From the NCBI GenBank assembly GCA_019510435.1, contig JAEKKJ010000012.1, positions 143,854 to 207,853 on the forward strand: a stretch of 64,000 nt of DNA. The letters run 5' to 3'. The DNA comes from Caulobacterales bacterium (GTDB taxonomy: Bacteria > Pseudomonadota > Alphaproteobacteria > Caulobacterales > Caulobacteraceae). The translations under genes were made by a program, and so were the position numbers. Numbering within the stretch: position 1 is the stretch's first letter; each line of letters starts with the position of its first letter. Of the stretch, positions 54,903 through 63,682 are shown piece after piece. Below the pieces are notes generated by a model. That model made no database searches and was not told where the DNA came from. It worked only from the letters and a program-made list of their open reading frames with translations.

Positions 54903-57467
54903 ATGCTCTCGAGCTCTGATCGCCGCGTTGCGCGCCTGGCGCTGTTGTTCGCTTCGGCCGCGGCCGCCAGCCTGGGCTGGGCCAGCGCCGCAGCGGCGGC
55001 CGCAGCCGCCGGTGCCGCCACGGAGCCGGCCGCGCTGGAGGAGGTGGTCGTCACCGCTCGCCGCAGCGAGGAAGGCCTGCAGAAGGTGCCGGTGGCGGTC
55101 TCGGTGGTCACGCCGGCGGCCATCGCGGCCAAGGGCCAGTTCCAGCCGCAGGACCTTTCGTCGCTCGCCACCGGCCTGTCGGTCGTGGCCTCGATCGGCG
55201 ACCGCTCCAACGTCACCTACAGCATCCGCGGGCAGAACCAGGCGTTCGGCACGCTGTTCCCGGCAGTGATCACCTACTTCAACGAAGTCCCGATCACGCA
55301 CCTGGCGACCGGCAACTTCTACGACCTGGCCAACGTCCAGGTGCTGCGCGGGCCGCAGGGCGTGCTGTTCGGCCGGGTCACCGACGGCGGCAACGTGATG
55401 CTGACGCCGAAGCATCCGACCAACGCCTTCGAAGGCAATGTGGAGGTCAAGGTCGGCGACTATGGCCTCAAGGACCTCGGCGGCGCGCTCAACGTGCCGA
55501 TCGTGGCCGACAAGGTGCTGCTGCGCGGCGCCTTCGAGATCGACCGCCGCCACGGCTTCACCCGCAACGACTTCAACGGCCAGCGCCTGGACAACGTCGC
55601 CTCCGACGCCTTCCGCGTCGGCCTGACGCTGCGGCCCACCGACTGGCTCGAGAACTACAGCGTGTTCTCCTACCAGCACGTCCACAACAACGGCACCGCG
55701 ACCGTCCTGGCCGACATCAACCCGGCGGCCCTGACGGCGACCATCTCCGGGGTGCTGCCGCTGTTCACCGGGGCCTATGGGATCGACTCCATCGGCCGGG
55801 TCGTGCCCTTCACGGCCGGGACCACCCTGCTGACCCCGGCGAACTACCTCGCCACCCTGCAGAACCAGCTGGCGCAGCAGAAGGCCCGCGGTCCGCGCGA
55901 CATCTTCCAGAGCGAGCCCAGCTTCGACTCCCAGAAGAACGTCTACGCCGTGAACGCCACGACGGTGGACCTGGGCCACGACCTGGTCCTCAAGAACATC
56001 GTCGGCTACACCCGGAGCCGCGACAGCGAGGCCTCGAACTTCTCCGGCGACAACAGCGGTCTGGTCGCCACCTGCCACTCCGGCTGCGCGGCGCTGGCCG
56101 GCAACGGTTCGGACATCCCGTTCACCACCCAGCAGCAGTACAGCGAGGAGATCCGGCTGGCCGGCAAGTTCCTGGCCGGCAAGCTCACCTGGTCGCTGGG
56201 CGGCTATGCCGACGAGCAGAAGCCCGACGGGGCGTACCAGAACGACACCGTCAACGTCGCGATCCTGCACCGGACCAACGTCCAGTACAGCAAGTCGTGG
56301 AGCAAGGCGGCCTTCGGCTACGCCGAGTACGACGCCTCCGACTTCGTGCCGGGCCTGAAGGTGGATGGCGGCTACCGCTATACGAAGGACAAGGTCAAAT
56401 CGAGCACGGTCACCTACATCGCCCCGATCGCCGCGCCCGGCGCCCAGGCGGCGCTGGCGACGATCCTGCAGCTCGGACTGGGCCTGCCGGCGCCGACCGC
56501 AGCCTTCGTTTCGAACGCGACGGTCAACTTCCCGATCCCCTTCGGCCAGTGCGTGACGGTGCAGACGGCCAGCCTGTTCGGCCCCTTCACCTGCCGCAGC
56601 TATACCGAAAGCTCCATCGCCCGGACCTGGAACATCGGCGCTAGCTACGCCCTGCCGACGGGCCAGCTGTTCTATGTGAAGTACAGCCGCGGCTACCGTC
56701 CGGGCGGGGTCAACGGCTCCTCGCCGCCGGACCTGCTGCCGGTCTATGAGCCCGAGTACGACAAGTCCCTCGAAGCCGGAATCAAGGCCGACTGGAACTG
56801 GAACGGGGTCCTGGCGCGGACCAACATCGCCGTCTTCCGCGACCGCTACACCAACATCCAGAAGGGCGTGGTGCTGCCGGGTCCGGTCCCGCTGCAGGTG
56901 GTGCGCAACGTGGCCGCGGCCACCATCAAGGGCGTCGAGTTCGAGGGCACCCTGAAGCCGGTGGCCGACCTGACGCTGGGCCTGAACTATGCCTACACCG
57001 ACGCCGGCTTCAAACACGTCAACACCGCCGGGCCGCAGGATCCGTGCAACCCCGCCAACGCCTCGATCGTGGGCTTCTGCACCGACAACCGCCTGGCCTT
57101 CACGCCGAAGCACCAGGTCTCTGTGACCGTCGACTACCGCCTGCCGCTCGACGACAGCATCGGCCGGATCAGCGTGGGCGGCCTCTACCACTACCAGTCC
57201 AGCATCGCCCTGACCGACACCAGCGCCCTGAACCCGGCCGCCATCGAGAAGGGCTATGCGACGCTGGACCTCAACGCGACCTGGGCCAACGCCTACGGCA
57301 GTCCGGTCGACATCACCGTCTTCGCCACCAATGTGACGGACAAGCTCTACCGCACGGGGAACGACGACCTGACCCAGCGGTCGTCCCTGGGCATCCGGGC
57401 CAACATCTTCGCCCCGCCGCGGATGTTCGGCATCGGGTTGAAGTACCGGTTCGGCGGCGCCAGCTGA
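54903..57467 (+). CDS. TonB-dependent outer-membrane receptor (854 aa)
   Basis: An 854-residue receptor with an Ala-rich signal peptide, TonB box-like EEVVVTARRSEEGL, plug with LATGLSVVASIGD, IRGQNQAFGTLF and LRGPQGVLFGRVTDGGNVML, and a long barrel ending FGIGLKYRFGGAS. The plug has GRVTDGGN where GRNTTGGA is usual, and the segment QNQAFGTLFPAVITYFNEVP is unlike the other two receptors, so its ligand probably differs. It is followed by a strong hairpin terminator. Confidence 0.94.
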   Translation: MLSSSDRRVARLALLFASAAAASLGWASAAAAAAAAGAATEPAALEEVVVTARRSEEGLQKVPVAVSVVTPAAIAAKGQFQPQDLSSLATGLSVVASIGDRSNVTYSIRGQNQAFGTLFPAVITYFNEVPITHLATGNFYDLANVQVLRGPQGVLFGRVTDGGNVMLTPKHPTNAFEGNVEVKVGDYGLKDLGGALNVPIVADKVLLRGAFEIDRRHGFTRNDFNGQRLDNVASDAFRVGLTLRPTDWLENYSVFSYQHVHNNGTATVLADINPAALTATISGVLPLFTGAYGIDSIGRVVPFTAGTTLLTPANYLATLQNQLAQQKARGPRDIFQSEPSFDSQKNVYAVNATTVDLGHDLVLKNIVGYTRSRDSEASNFSGDNSGLVATCHSGCAALAGNGSDIPFTTQQQYSEEIRLAGKFLAGKLTWSLGGYADEQKPDGAYQNDTVNVAILHRTNVQYSKSWSKAAFGYAEYDASDFVPGLKVDGGYRYTKDKVKSSTVTYIAPIAAPGAQAALATILQLGLGLPAPTAAFVSNATVNFPIPFGQCVTVQTASLFGPFTCRSYTESSIARTWNIGASYALPTGQLFYVKYSRGYRPGGVNGSSPPDLLPVYEPEYDKSLEAGIKADWNWNGVLARTNIAVFRDRYTNIQKGVVLPGPVPLQVVRNVAAATIKGVEFEGTLKPVADLTLGLNYAYTDAGFKHVNTAGPQDPCNPANASIVGFCTDNRLAFTPKHQVSVTVDYRLPLDDSIGRISVGGLYHYQSSIALTDTSALNPAAIEKGYATLDLNATWANAYGSPVDITVFATNVTDKLYRTGNDDLTQRSSLGIRANIFAPPRMFGIGLKYRFGGAS

Positions 57468-57490
57468 CCGAGCCGCGCACGGCGCACATG

Positions 57491-57530
57491 CAAAGGCCCC
57501 GGACCGCGAGGACCGGGGCCTTTGTCGTTT
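57491..57530. terminator. bidirectional hairpin terminator between receptor and SDR genes
   Basis: CAAAGGCCCCGG (57491-57502) pairs perfectly with CCGGGGCCTTTG (57513-57524) across a 10-base loop, followed by TCGTTTT on the plus strand. It lies 24 bases after the receptor stop and before the end of the convergent SDR gene, so it could end both transcripts. Confidence 0.8.
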
Positions 57531-57558
57531 TCGGATCGGGGTCGAGGGCGAAGGGGCC

Positions 57559-58491
57559 CTAGCTGACCGGGCCGGCGAAGCGGTTCTGGGCGGCGCCGAG
57601 CACATAGGCGCCCACCTCCGGGCGCAGGAGGCGCTCCAGGGTCCAGCCTTCGGGCGCGAAGCTGGTCCGCTGCAGCTCGGGCTCGGGCAGGATGCCCAGC
57701 TCCTGGCCGACGATGAAGAACTCGCGCCCGTTCGCGGCCGCCGCCGCGTCGCTGCACAGCCATACGGCCACGGCGGCAACCTGCTCCGGACCGGCCGCGA
57801 AGCCGTCCGCGGACGGCCAGCGGTTCCAGAGCGGGGGGATGCCCAGCTTCGCGGACTCCGCCAGGGTCTCGTACATCCGCGGCGTGGCCATCCGCGAGCC
57901 GCCGGCCATCGGACGCACGACATTGCAGCGCACCCCGTAGGGGCCGAGGTCGCGGGCCACCGAGCGCGACAGCCCGACCACCGCCTCCTTCGCGGCCGAA
58001 TAGGCCGTGTTCTGCCGGTGGCCGAAGCCCGACGGCGAGGACATGTTGACGATCACGCCCGAGCGCTGGGCCATGAAGTGCGGCGCCGCCGCGTGGATCG
58101 TGCCGGCGTAGCCCTTCAGGTTCACCGCCAGGGTGAGGTCCAGGTCCTCCTCGGTCATCTCATCGATGCCGCCAGGCCGCGCGATGCCCGCGTTGTTCAT
58201 GACGATGTCGACGCGGCCGAAGGCGTCCAGCGCCGCCTGGACGATGCGCGCGCCGTTCTCGAAGCTGTCGGCGCTGGAGGTCTCGGCCACCGCCTCGACG
58301 CCGTCCGCCTTGAGCTGGTCAACGGCCTGCTGGGCGATGCTGGAATCGCCGCCACCGCCGCTTGAAGCGCCGCCCAGGTCGTTGACGACGATCTTCGCGC
58401 CCTCTCGCCCCATCAGCCTGGCGATCTCGAACCCGATCCCACGCCCGGCCCCGGTGACGACCGCAACCCTGCCCGAAAATCTTCCCGCCAC
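57559..58491 (-). CDS. SDR of the multifunctional-enzyme-2 (17beta-HSD4) type
   Basis: A 310-residue SDR with GAGRGIGFEIARLMGREGAKIVVNDLGG, an insertion GGGGDSSIAQQAVDQL typical of peroxisomal MFE-2/17beta-HSD4-like dehydrogenases, NNAG, catalytic Ser in NMSSPSGFG and Tyr-Lys in AYSAAKEA. Members oxidise (3R)-hydroxyacyl-CoA or hydroxysteroids with NAD. GTG 58491 is chosen because GGAGG is 5 bases upstream; the track TTG 58506 precedes it. The gene has an extra C-terminal region of about 60 residues after the Rossmann core. An exact copy of the recurring motif is upstream. Confidence 0.9.
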   Translation of the reverse strand: MAGRFSGRVAVVTGAGRGIGFEIARLMGREGAKIVVNDLGGASSGGGGDSSIAQQAVDQLKADGVEAVAETSSADSFENGARIVQAALDAFGRVDIVMNNAGIARPGGIDEMTEEDLDLTLAVNLKGYAGTIHAAAPHFMAQRSGVIVNMSSPSGFGHRQNTAYSAAKEAVVGLSRSVARDLGPYGVRCNVVRPMAGGSRMATPRMYETLAESAKLGIPPLWNRWPSADGFAAGPEQVAAVAVWLCSDAAAAANGREFFIVGQELGILPEPELQRTSFAPEGWTLERLLRPEVGAYVLGAAQNRFAGPVS

Positions 58492-58845
58492 CGCAACCTC
58501 CCTCAATGGCCATTCGGCCGTTTAATAGCTAACTTGTTTAGCGCATTGCGACGGCAAGTACAGCGTGTCGGATGGGCGCGCGGGTGAGGCGCGGCGGCCC
58601 CCTCGCGCGCGGGTCCTCGCCCGCGCGACGGACATCAGGAACGGCCGTTGCGTCCGGGTGCGGCCCGAAAAACCGCTGTCTTCCTTGTCCGCCACCGTGC
58701 CTTTCGGCATGATCCGTCGTACAAGACGCCCGACATGTCGGCCCGCAGATCGAGGCGGTCTCGAAATCCGCGGGAACGCGACCTTGCATCATCCCATTGA
58801 ACAGCTTGGGAAAATGAACCTCTACCCCAGGCCTGGACACCGCCG
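58492..58845. other. gene-free stretch with one operator copy
   Basis: About 350 bases between the divergent SDR and TerB-J genes. The first 50 bases contain the operator-like site at 58530; the rest shows only frames with skewed Arg/Pro composition that are shadow ORFs (tracks 58538-58945 and 58565-58849), without ribosome-binding sequence or recognisable protein. No stem-loop with a T-tract was seen. Confidence 0.6.
58530..58542 (+). promoter_or_regulatory. TAACTTnnnTAGC site (exact) before the MFE-2-like SDR gene
   Basis: TAACTTGTTTAGC within GCTAACTTGTTTAGC, a 15-base near palindrome (GCTAA ... TTAGC). It is 39 bases before the SDR start and is the last copy seen in the window. Confidence 0.7.
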
Positions 58846-59541
58846 TTGAGCTTCTGGCGCAAGATCGCCGGCCTCGCCGCGCGCGGGGTCGATGAGGCGG
58901 AATGCGATGTCTGCCCGCCCGGCCTGCCGGGCGAGGATCCGGCATTCTCCACCGCGGTGACCGCGCTGGGCGCCAAGCTGGCCAAGGCCGACGGCAACGC
59001 CCAGGCCCAGGAATATGACGTCTTCTCCCTGGTGTTCCAGGCCGATCCGGCCAGCGAGGGCAATGTGCGCCGGCTGTACCAGCTGGCGCGCCAGACCACG
59101 CGCGGGTTCGAGGGCTATGCGCGGCGACTGAAGAAGCGCTACGGCGGCTGCCCGCAGCTGCTGGAGGACGTGCTGGACGGCCTCTTCCACATCGCCGGCT
59201 CCGACGGCGTGGTGACCGGCGACGAGCTGGCGTACCTGGAGCGGGTGGCGCAGCTGTTCGGCCTGTCGCCGCTCACCTTCCGGCGGCTGAAGGCCACCCA
59301 CCTGGGCGCGGCCAACGACGACCCCTATGTGATCCTGGGCGTCGCGCCCGATGCGCCGGACGAGGAAGTCCGCGCGGCCTGGAAGGCGCACCTGTCCGAG
59401 GCCCACCCGGACCGCGCCCGCGCGCGTGGCCTGCCCGCGGAGTTCATCGAGGTGGCCGAGGCCAAGGCTGCCGCGATCAACGCCGCGTTTGGCCAGATCA
59501 CCCGCGAGCGCAAGTCGATGCGGCTGGAAGGCGCGGCATGA
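58846..59541 (+). CDS. TerB-like/J-domain protein (DjlA type, no membrane anchor)
   Basis: A 231-residue protein with a TerB-like acidic helical domain, about residues 35-150 (ALGAKLAKADG, then FHIAGSDGVVTGDELAYLERVAQLFGL), followed by a short J-domain (DPYVILGVAPDAPDEEVRAAWKAHLSEAHPDRARA) with the HPD motif present. This is the arrangement of DjlA co-chaperones, which stimulate DnaK, but the N-terminal transmembrane helix of DjlA is absent. The start is TTG 58846 as no in-frame ATG exists. Confidence 0.85.
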   Translation: MSFWRKIAGLAARGVDEAECDVCPPGLPGEDPAFSTAVTALGAKLAKADGNAQAQEYDVFSLVFQADPASEGNVRRLYQLARQTTRGFEGYARRLKKRYGGCPQLLEDVLDGLFHIAGSDGVVTGDELAYLERVAQLFGLSPLTFRRLKATHLGAANDDPYVILGVAPDAPDEEVRAAWKAHLSEAHPDRARARGLPAEFIEVAEAKAAAINAAFGQITRERKSMRLEGAA

Positions 59542-59645
59542 GCGCCTAAATTCCGCCGCTCGCCGCAAGTTCAGTTGACGCCAGGAACCGCCGGGCTGAC
59601 ATAGAACTTTCACGGTCTGGCCCAGGCGCCCTCTAGGGAACTTCC

Positions 59646-59936
59646 ATGGTCAAAGACTTCGCCGCGAATCCGAGCGCTGCCCTCCGCAGCCTCGCCGCCG
59701 TCGGCGCCACGCTCGCCACCGCGGCCGCGGTCGTGGTCGGCGCGATCCTCGCGGTGTTCGCCGCCGCGACCGTCGCCGTCATCGCCCTGATGACCTCCGC
59801 GCTCCTCGGCCTCTCGGCGCTGGCGCTGCGGGCCCGCCGGGTCCGCGCCCGTCGCCGCGGCGGCCCCGAGATCCTCGAAGCCCGCCACCTGGGCGGCCAC
59901 CACTGGGTGGCCTACGGCTGGAACGACCGCAGCTAG
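59646..59936 (+). CDS. small inner-membrane protein of unknown function
   Basis: A 96-residue protein with two hydrophobic stretches, approximately residues 15-35 and 40-62 (VVVGAILAVFAAATVAVIALM), followed by a basic arginine-rich segment and a short C-terminal tail GGHHWVAYGWNDRS. The topology suggests a hairpin membrane protein with the basic end in the cytoplasm. I do not recognise a family. A TTGACGC sequence at 59575 may be the -35 of its promoter. Confidence 0.7.
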   Translation: MVKDFAANPSAALRSLAAVGATLATAAAVVVGAILAVFAAATVAVIALMTSALLGLSALALRARRVRARRRGGPEILEARHLGGHHWVAYGWNDRS

Positions 59937-60016
59937 CGGGTCATCGCCGCGGCTAGCCCTTGCCGCGCCCGCCGCGCGCCTCTACCGTCGATTCAAACAT
60001 CTGTTGGGAGGACGGC

Positions 60017-60310
60017 ATGACCATTGGCGTGATCGCGAGCCTGCGCATCCAGGACGGCAAGGGCGCCGAGTTCGAGGCCTTCTTCACCGAGCTGGCCAAG
60101 CAGGTGCGGGCCAACGAGCCGGGCAACCTCGCCTACGCCCTGACCAAGAGCCGGACCGAGCCCAACCTCTACAAGGTGCTGGAGGTCTACCAGGACCAGG
60201 ACGCTCTCAGCCATCACGGCGGCACCGAGTACTTCAAGGCGGCCGGCCCGAAGTTCGCCGCGGTGCTCGCCGGGCGGCCCGAGATCGAATACCTCGACGG
60301 CGTGGGCTGA
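60017..60310 (+). CDS. antibiotic biosynthesis monooxygenase (ABM) domain protein
   Basis: A 97-residue dimeric alpha/beta-barrel (ferredoxin-like) protein: strand IGVIASLRIQDGKGAEFEAFFTEL, then NLAYALTKSRTEPNLYKVLEVYQDQDALSHHGGTEYFK, with the characteristic His/Tyr pair. Members act as cofactor-free oxygenases of quinol-like compounds or as YgiN-type quinol mono-oxygenases; the family includes proteins of unknown role. ATG 60017 follows GGGAGGACGGC. It precedes an acyl-CoA dehydrogenase gene by 5 bases and is probably co-transcribed. Confidence 0.88.
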   Translation: MTIGVIASLRIQDGKGAEFEAFFTELAKQVRANEPGNLAYALTKSRTEPNLYKVLEVYQDQDALSHHGGTEYFKAAGPKFAAVLAGRPEIEYLDGVG

Positions 60311-60315
60311 GCGCC

Positions 60316-61539
60316 ATGGACCTCGACTTCGCCCCCGAAGACCTCGACTTCCGCGAGGAGGTGCGCGCCTTCATCGCCGAGAACTTCGACGACGAGATGC
60401 GGGCCAAGCTGGGCCAGTCCAAGAACCACCACCTGGACAAGGACAGCCAGGTCCGCTGGCTGAAGCGCCTGGGCGAAAAGGGCTGGATCGCGCCCGACTG
60501 GCCGGTGGAATACGGCGGTACGGGCTGGAGCCTAGGCAAGAAGTACGTCTTCGACATGGAGATGGCCCTGGCCGGCGCTCCGGCCACCTCCAACATGGGC
60601 CTGCGCATGTGCGCGCCCGTGGTGATGGCGTTCGGCACGCCGGAGCAGAAGGCCCAGCACCTGCCCAAGATCCTCAGCACCGACGTCTGGTGGTGCCAGG
60701 GCTATTCCGAGCCGGGCTCGGGCTCGGACCTGGCCTCGCTGGCGCTCAAGGCCGAGCGGGACGGGGACCACTATGTCCTGAACGGCTCCAAGACCTGGAC
60801 CACCCTGGCGCAGTGGGCCGACTGGATGTTCTGCCTGGTGCGCACCTCCAGCGAGGACATCCGCCAGAAGGGCATCTCGTTCCTGCTGATCGACATGAAG
60901 ACGCCGGGCATCACCATCCGCCCGATCCCCACCCTGGACGGTCCCGCCGAGGGCGAGCAGGAGATCAACGAGACCTTCTTCGACAACGTCCGCGTGCCGG
61001 TGGCCAACCGCATCGGCAAGGAAGGCGAGGGCTGGACCTACGCCAAGTACCTGCTGCAGTTCGAGCGCGGCAACGCCTATGCGCCGGGCCTCCAGGCCCA
61101 GCTGCGCAAGGTGAAGAAGATCGCCGGCCTGGAGCGGTCGGACACCGGCGGCTCGATGATGTCGGACCCGGATTTCCGCAGGAAGCTCAGCGAGGTGGAG
61201 ATCAAGGTCGAGGCGCTGAACGCCACCGAGCTGAGGATCTTCGCCGGCCGCGCCAACGGCGACGCCATGGGCGCGGTCTCCTCGATGCTGAAGCTGGAAG
61301 GCAGCCAGATGCAGCAGGCGGTGACCGAGCTCGCGCTCGAGGCGGCGGGCATCTACGCCCAGCCCTTCGTGCGCGACACCTGGGAGATGCTGCGCCCCGG
61401 CGGCAACACCTTCCGCGCCGGCCCGGACTACGCCGCCACCGTGGCGCCGCACTACTTCAACTACCGCAAGACCTCGATCTACGCCGGCTCCAACGAGATC
61501 CAGCACAACATCATGGCGAAGATGGTCCTGGGTCTGTAG
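60316..61539 (+). CDS. acyl-CoA dehydrogenase (stand-alone)
   Basis: A 407-residue acyl-CoA dehydrogenase of complete length. GYSEPGSGSDLASLALKAE near residue 135, GSKTWTTLAQWADWMF near residue 155, and C-terminal YAGSNEIQHNIMAKMVLGL with the conserved Glu are present. Unlike the paired dehydrogenases of the catabolic region it has no short partner gene beside it, so a homotetramer is expected. It desaturates an acyl-CoA and passes electrons to ETF. No copy of the recurring operator lies upstream. Confidence 0.92.
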   Translation: MDLDFAPEDLDFREEVRAFIAENFDDEMRAKLGQSKNHHLDKDSQVRWLKRLGEKGWIAPDWPVEYGGTGWSLGKKYVFDMEMALAGAPATSNMGLRMCAPVVMAFGTPEQKAQHLPKILSTDVWWCQGYSEPGSGSDLASLALKAERDGDHYVLNGSKTWTTLAQWADWMFCLVRTSSEDIRQKGISFLLIDMKTPGITIRPIPTLDGPAEGEQEINETFFDNVRVPVANRIGKEGEGWTYAKYLLQFERGNAYAPGLQAQLRKVKKIAGLERSDTGGSMMSDPDFRRKLSEVEIKVEALNATELRIFAGRANGDAMGAVSSMLKLEGSQMQQAVTELALEAAGIYAQPFVRDTWEMLRPGGNTFRAGPDYAATVAPHYFNYRKTSIYAGSNEIQHNIMAKMVLGL

Positions 61540-61549
61540 CCGCGGCGCC

Positions 61550-63682
61550 CTAGGCCAGCGCCTCGAGGATGTGGTGCGGGAGAATGGGGACCTCGCGGAC
61601 CCGCACGCCGACCGCGTCGTAGACGGCGTTGGCGATCGCCGCGGCGACGCCTGTGCCGCCGAGCTCCCCGATGCCTCGCGCGCCGGTCGGGCCGGCATGG
61701 GGATCGAAGTCCTCGACGAAGCCTACGTCGATGCCGTCGTGGGGGATGTCGGCGTTCACCGGCACGGCCACGTTCGAGAGGTTCTTCGCCAGGAACCGGC
61801 CATATCGCGGCTCGACCAGCGAGGCCTCCATGGTGGCCTTGCCCCACTCCCAGACGATCGAGCCAATCATCTGGCTGCGCGCCGTCAGCGGATTGATGAT
61901 GCGTCCTGCGGAGTAGCGGGCCACCACCCTGCGCAGCCGGATCAGTCCCAGGTCGCGGTCGACGCCGATCTCCACGAAGTTCGCGCCCCAGCTCTGCATG
62001 GCGTAGGGCGTGCCGCTGCCATTGAAGCTCATCGGGCCGCCCTCAGGATCGAACTTGCCGTGGCCCCGGATCTTCGCCTGCTGAGAGGCGTGCATGAGGG
62101 CCGCCAGATCCAGCGGCCCATCCTTGGCCGCGCCGAAGCCTTCGAGCCGCGCGCGGGCGTCCAGGGCGGCCAGCCGCACGGCCCCGCCCATGCCGATGGT
62201 CTGCGAGCTGCCATAGACCGGGCCCGCTGGCGGATAGCGGGTGTCGCCCCAATGGATCGTGACGTTGTCCGGGTTGGTCCCGAGCGCCTCGGCCGCGACC
62301 AGGCGGAAGACGGTCTGGTTGCCCGTGCCGATGTCGTTGGCGCTCACCTCCACATGCACCTGCCCGTCGGCGTCGATGCGCACGCCGGCCTGGCCGGGGA
62401 ACCGGGCGCAGAAGGTGCTGGCCATCGACATGCCGCGGCCCAGCGTCCAGACGCCGTCCTGGCGCGGCGCCTCATGCCGGCGGCGCCAGCCGAACACCTC
62501 GGCCGCCTCCTCATAGGCCTCGCGCAGCCGGTTTGACGACCAGGGCTTGCCGTCGAACGGATCGACCTCGGCGAAGTTCTTCAGCCGCAGGTCCAGCGGG
62601 TCCATCCCGAGTTCGATCGCCAGTTCGTCCATGGCGCTTTCCAGCGCCCAGCTGCCGGGCCCCTCGACGGGCGAGCGCATCGGGGTCGACTGGATCAGGT
62701 TGATGCGCTCGACGTACTGGTCGGTCTCGATGGCGTCGCAGGCGTAATAGGTCCGCGTCGCGGTGGCGGGCTGCTCGAACTGGGTGTCCTTGATCGCGGT
62801 CGTGTTCACCGCTTCGTGCCGCATCGCCAGCAGCGTCCCGTCCGCCTTGGCGCCGAGGGTCACCGTCTGGCGGCATTCCGGCTGGTGGCCGACCTGGCCG
62901 TACTGCTGCGCCCGCGTCAGCTGGATCTTGACCGGCCGGCCCGCCACCTTCGCCGCCGCCGCGGCGAGGATGACATGCGGCCAGACATAGCCCTTCGACC
63001 CGAAGCCGCCGCCCGTATGCGGCGCGATCACCCGGACCTTGTCCTGCGACAGGCCGAACACCGACGCCATCACGTCCCGCGGGTGCAGGCTCATCTGGGT
63101 CGCGTCCCACAGCGTCAGGCCGTCGCCATCCCAGGCCGCGACCGTCGCCGAGGTCTCCATGGGATTGTGGTTGCGGGTCGGCTGGTAATAGCTCCGCGAG
63201 ACCACCGCCTCGGCGCGCGCCAGGCCGCCGGCGACGTCGCCCCTGGCGTCCTGCGGTGGGAAGAAGCCGCCCTCGGGGCGTTCCAGCTGGCCGTGGCCGG
63301 GCATGGCGGGGGAGGTCGCCTCGACCTCCACGCAGACCAGGGCCGCCGCCGCCTCGGCGGCCTCCAGCGTCTGCGCCAGCACGATCGCGACGGGCTGACC
63401 CTCCCACTGGATCTCGTCCGTCGTCAGCGGCATATGCGTCACCGCCGCGGGCATCGCCACCTGGCCGAGGGGCGGCATCTCGGCCCGGGTGATCACCCGC
63501 ACCACGCCGGGGGCAGCCCGCGCGCGCTCGGCCTCGATCCGCCTCAGGACGCCGGCGGCGACCGGCGAGCCGACGATCACCCCGTGGAGCAGGCCGTCCG
63601 GATAGTTGTCCGCGGCGTAGCGGGCCGCGCCGCTGACCTTCAGCGGCGCCTCGTAGCGCGGGGTGGGCTGGCCAATGCTCAT
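61550..63682 (-). CDS. molybdenum hydroxylase, large (molybdopterin-binding) subunit
   Basis: A 710-residue xanthine dehydrogenase/CO dehydrogenase-type large subunit. PHTGGGFGSKGYVWPH near residue 262 is the molybdopterin contact region, GTGNQTVFRLVAAEALG near residue 485, and GARGIGELGGTGVAAAIANAVYDAVG contains the catalytic glutamate. It hydroxylates an organic substrate (aldehyde or N-heterocycle) using water as oxygen source in the cytosol or periplasm. ATG 63682 overlaps the stop of the FAD subunit (ATGA), showing a joined operon; the 2Fe-2S subunit must lie outside the window. Confidence 0.93.
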   Translation of the reverse strand: MSIGQPTPRYEAPLKVSGAARYAADNYPDGLLHGVIVGSPVAAGVLRRIEAERARAAPGVVRVITRAEMPPLGQVAMPAAVTHMPLTTDEIQWEGQPVAIVLAQTLEAAEAAAALVCVEVEATSPAMPGHGQLERPEGGFFPPQDARGDVAGGLARAEAVVSRSYYQPTRNHNPMETSATVAAWDGDGLTLWDATQMSLHPRDVMASVFGLSQDKVRVIAPHTGGGFGSKGYVWPHVILAAAAAKVAGRPVKIQLTRAQQYGQVGHQPECRQTVTLGAKADGTLLAMRHEAVNTTAIKDTQFEQPATATRTYYACDAIETDQYVERINLIQSTPMRSPVEGPGSWALESAMDELAIELGMDPLDLRLKNFAEVDPFDGKPWSSNRLREAYEEAAEVFGWRRRHEAPRQDGVWTLGRGMSMASTFCARFPGQAGVRIDADGQVHVEVSANDIGTGNQTVFRLVAAEALGTNPDNVTIHWGDTRYPPAGPVYGSSQTIGMGGAVRLAALDARARLEGFGAAKDGPLDLAALMHASQQAKIRGHGKFDPEGGPMSFNGSGTPYAMQSWGANFVEIGVDRDLGLIRLRRVVARYSAGRIINPLTARSQMIGSIVWEWGKATMEASLVEPRYGRFLAKNLSNVAVPVNADIPHDGIDVGFVEDFDPHAGPTGARGIGELGGTGVAAAIANAVYDAVGVRVREVPILPHHILEALA

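Noticed and set aside
54843-57923. 1026-residue minus-strand ORF
   Set aside because: Antisense shadow of the TonB receptor gene continuing into an alternate frame of the SDR gene.
13167-58542. Identification of the recurring motif as a KstR site
   Set aside because: KstR sites as I know them have AAC-N2-GTT cores; here the spacing of AAC and GTT in the symmetric copies is 3 bases and the outer bases differ.
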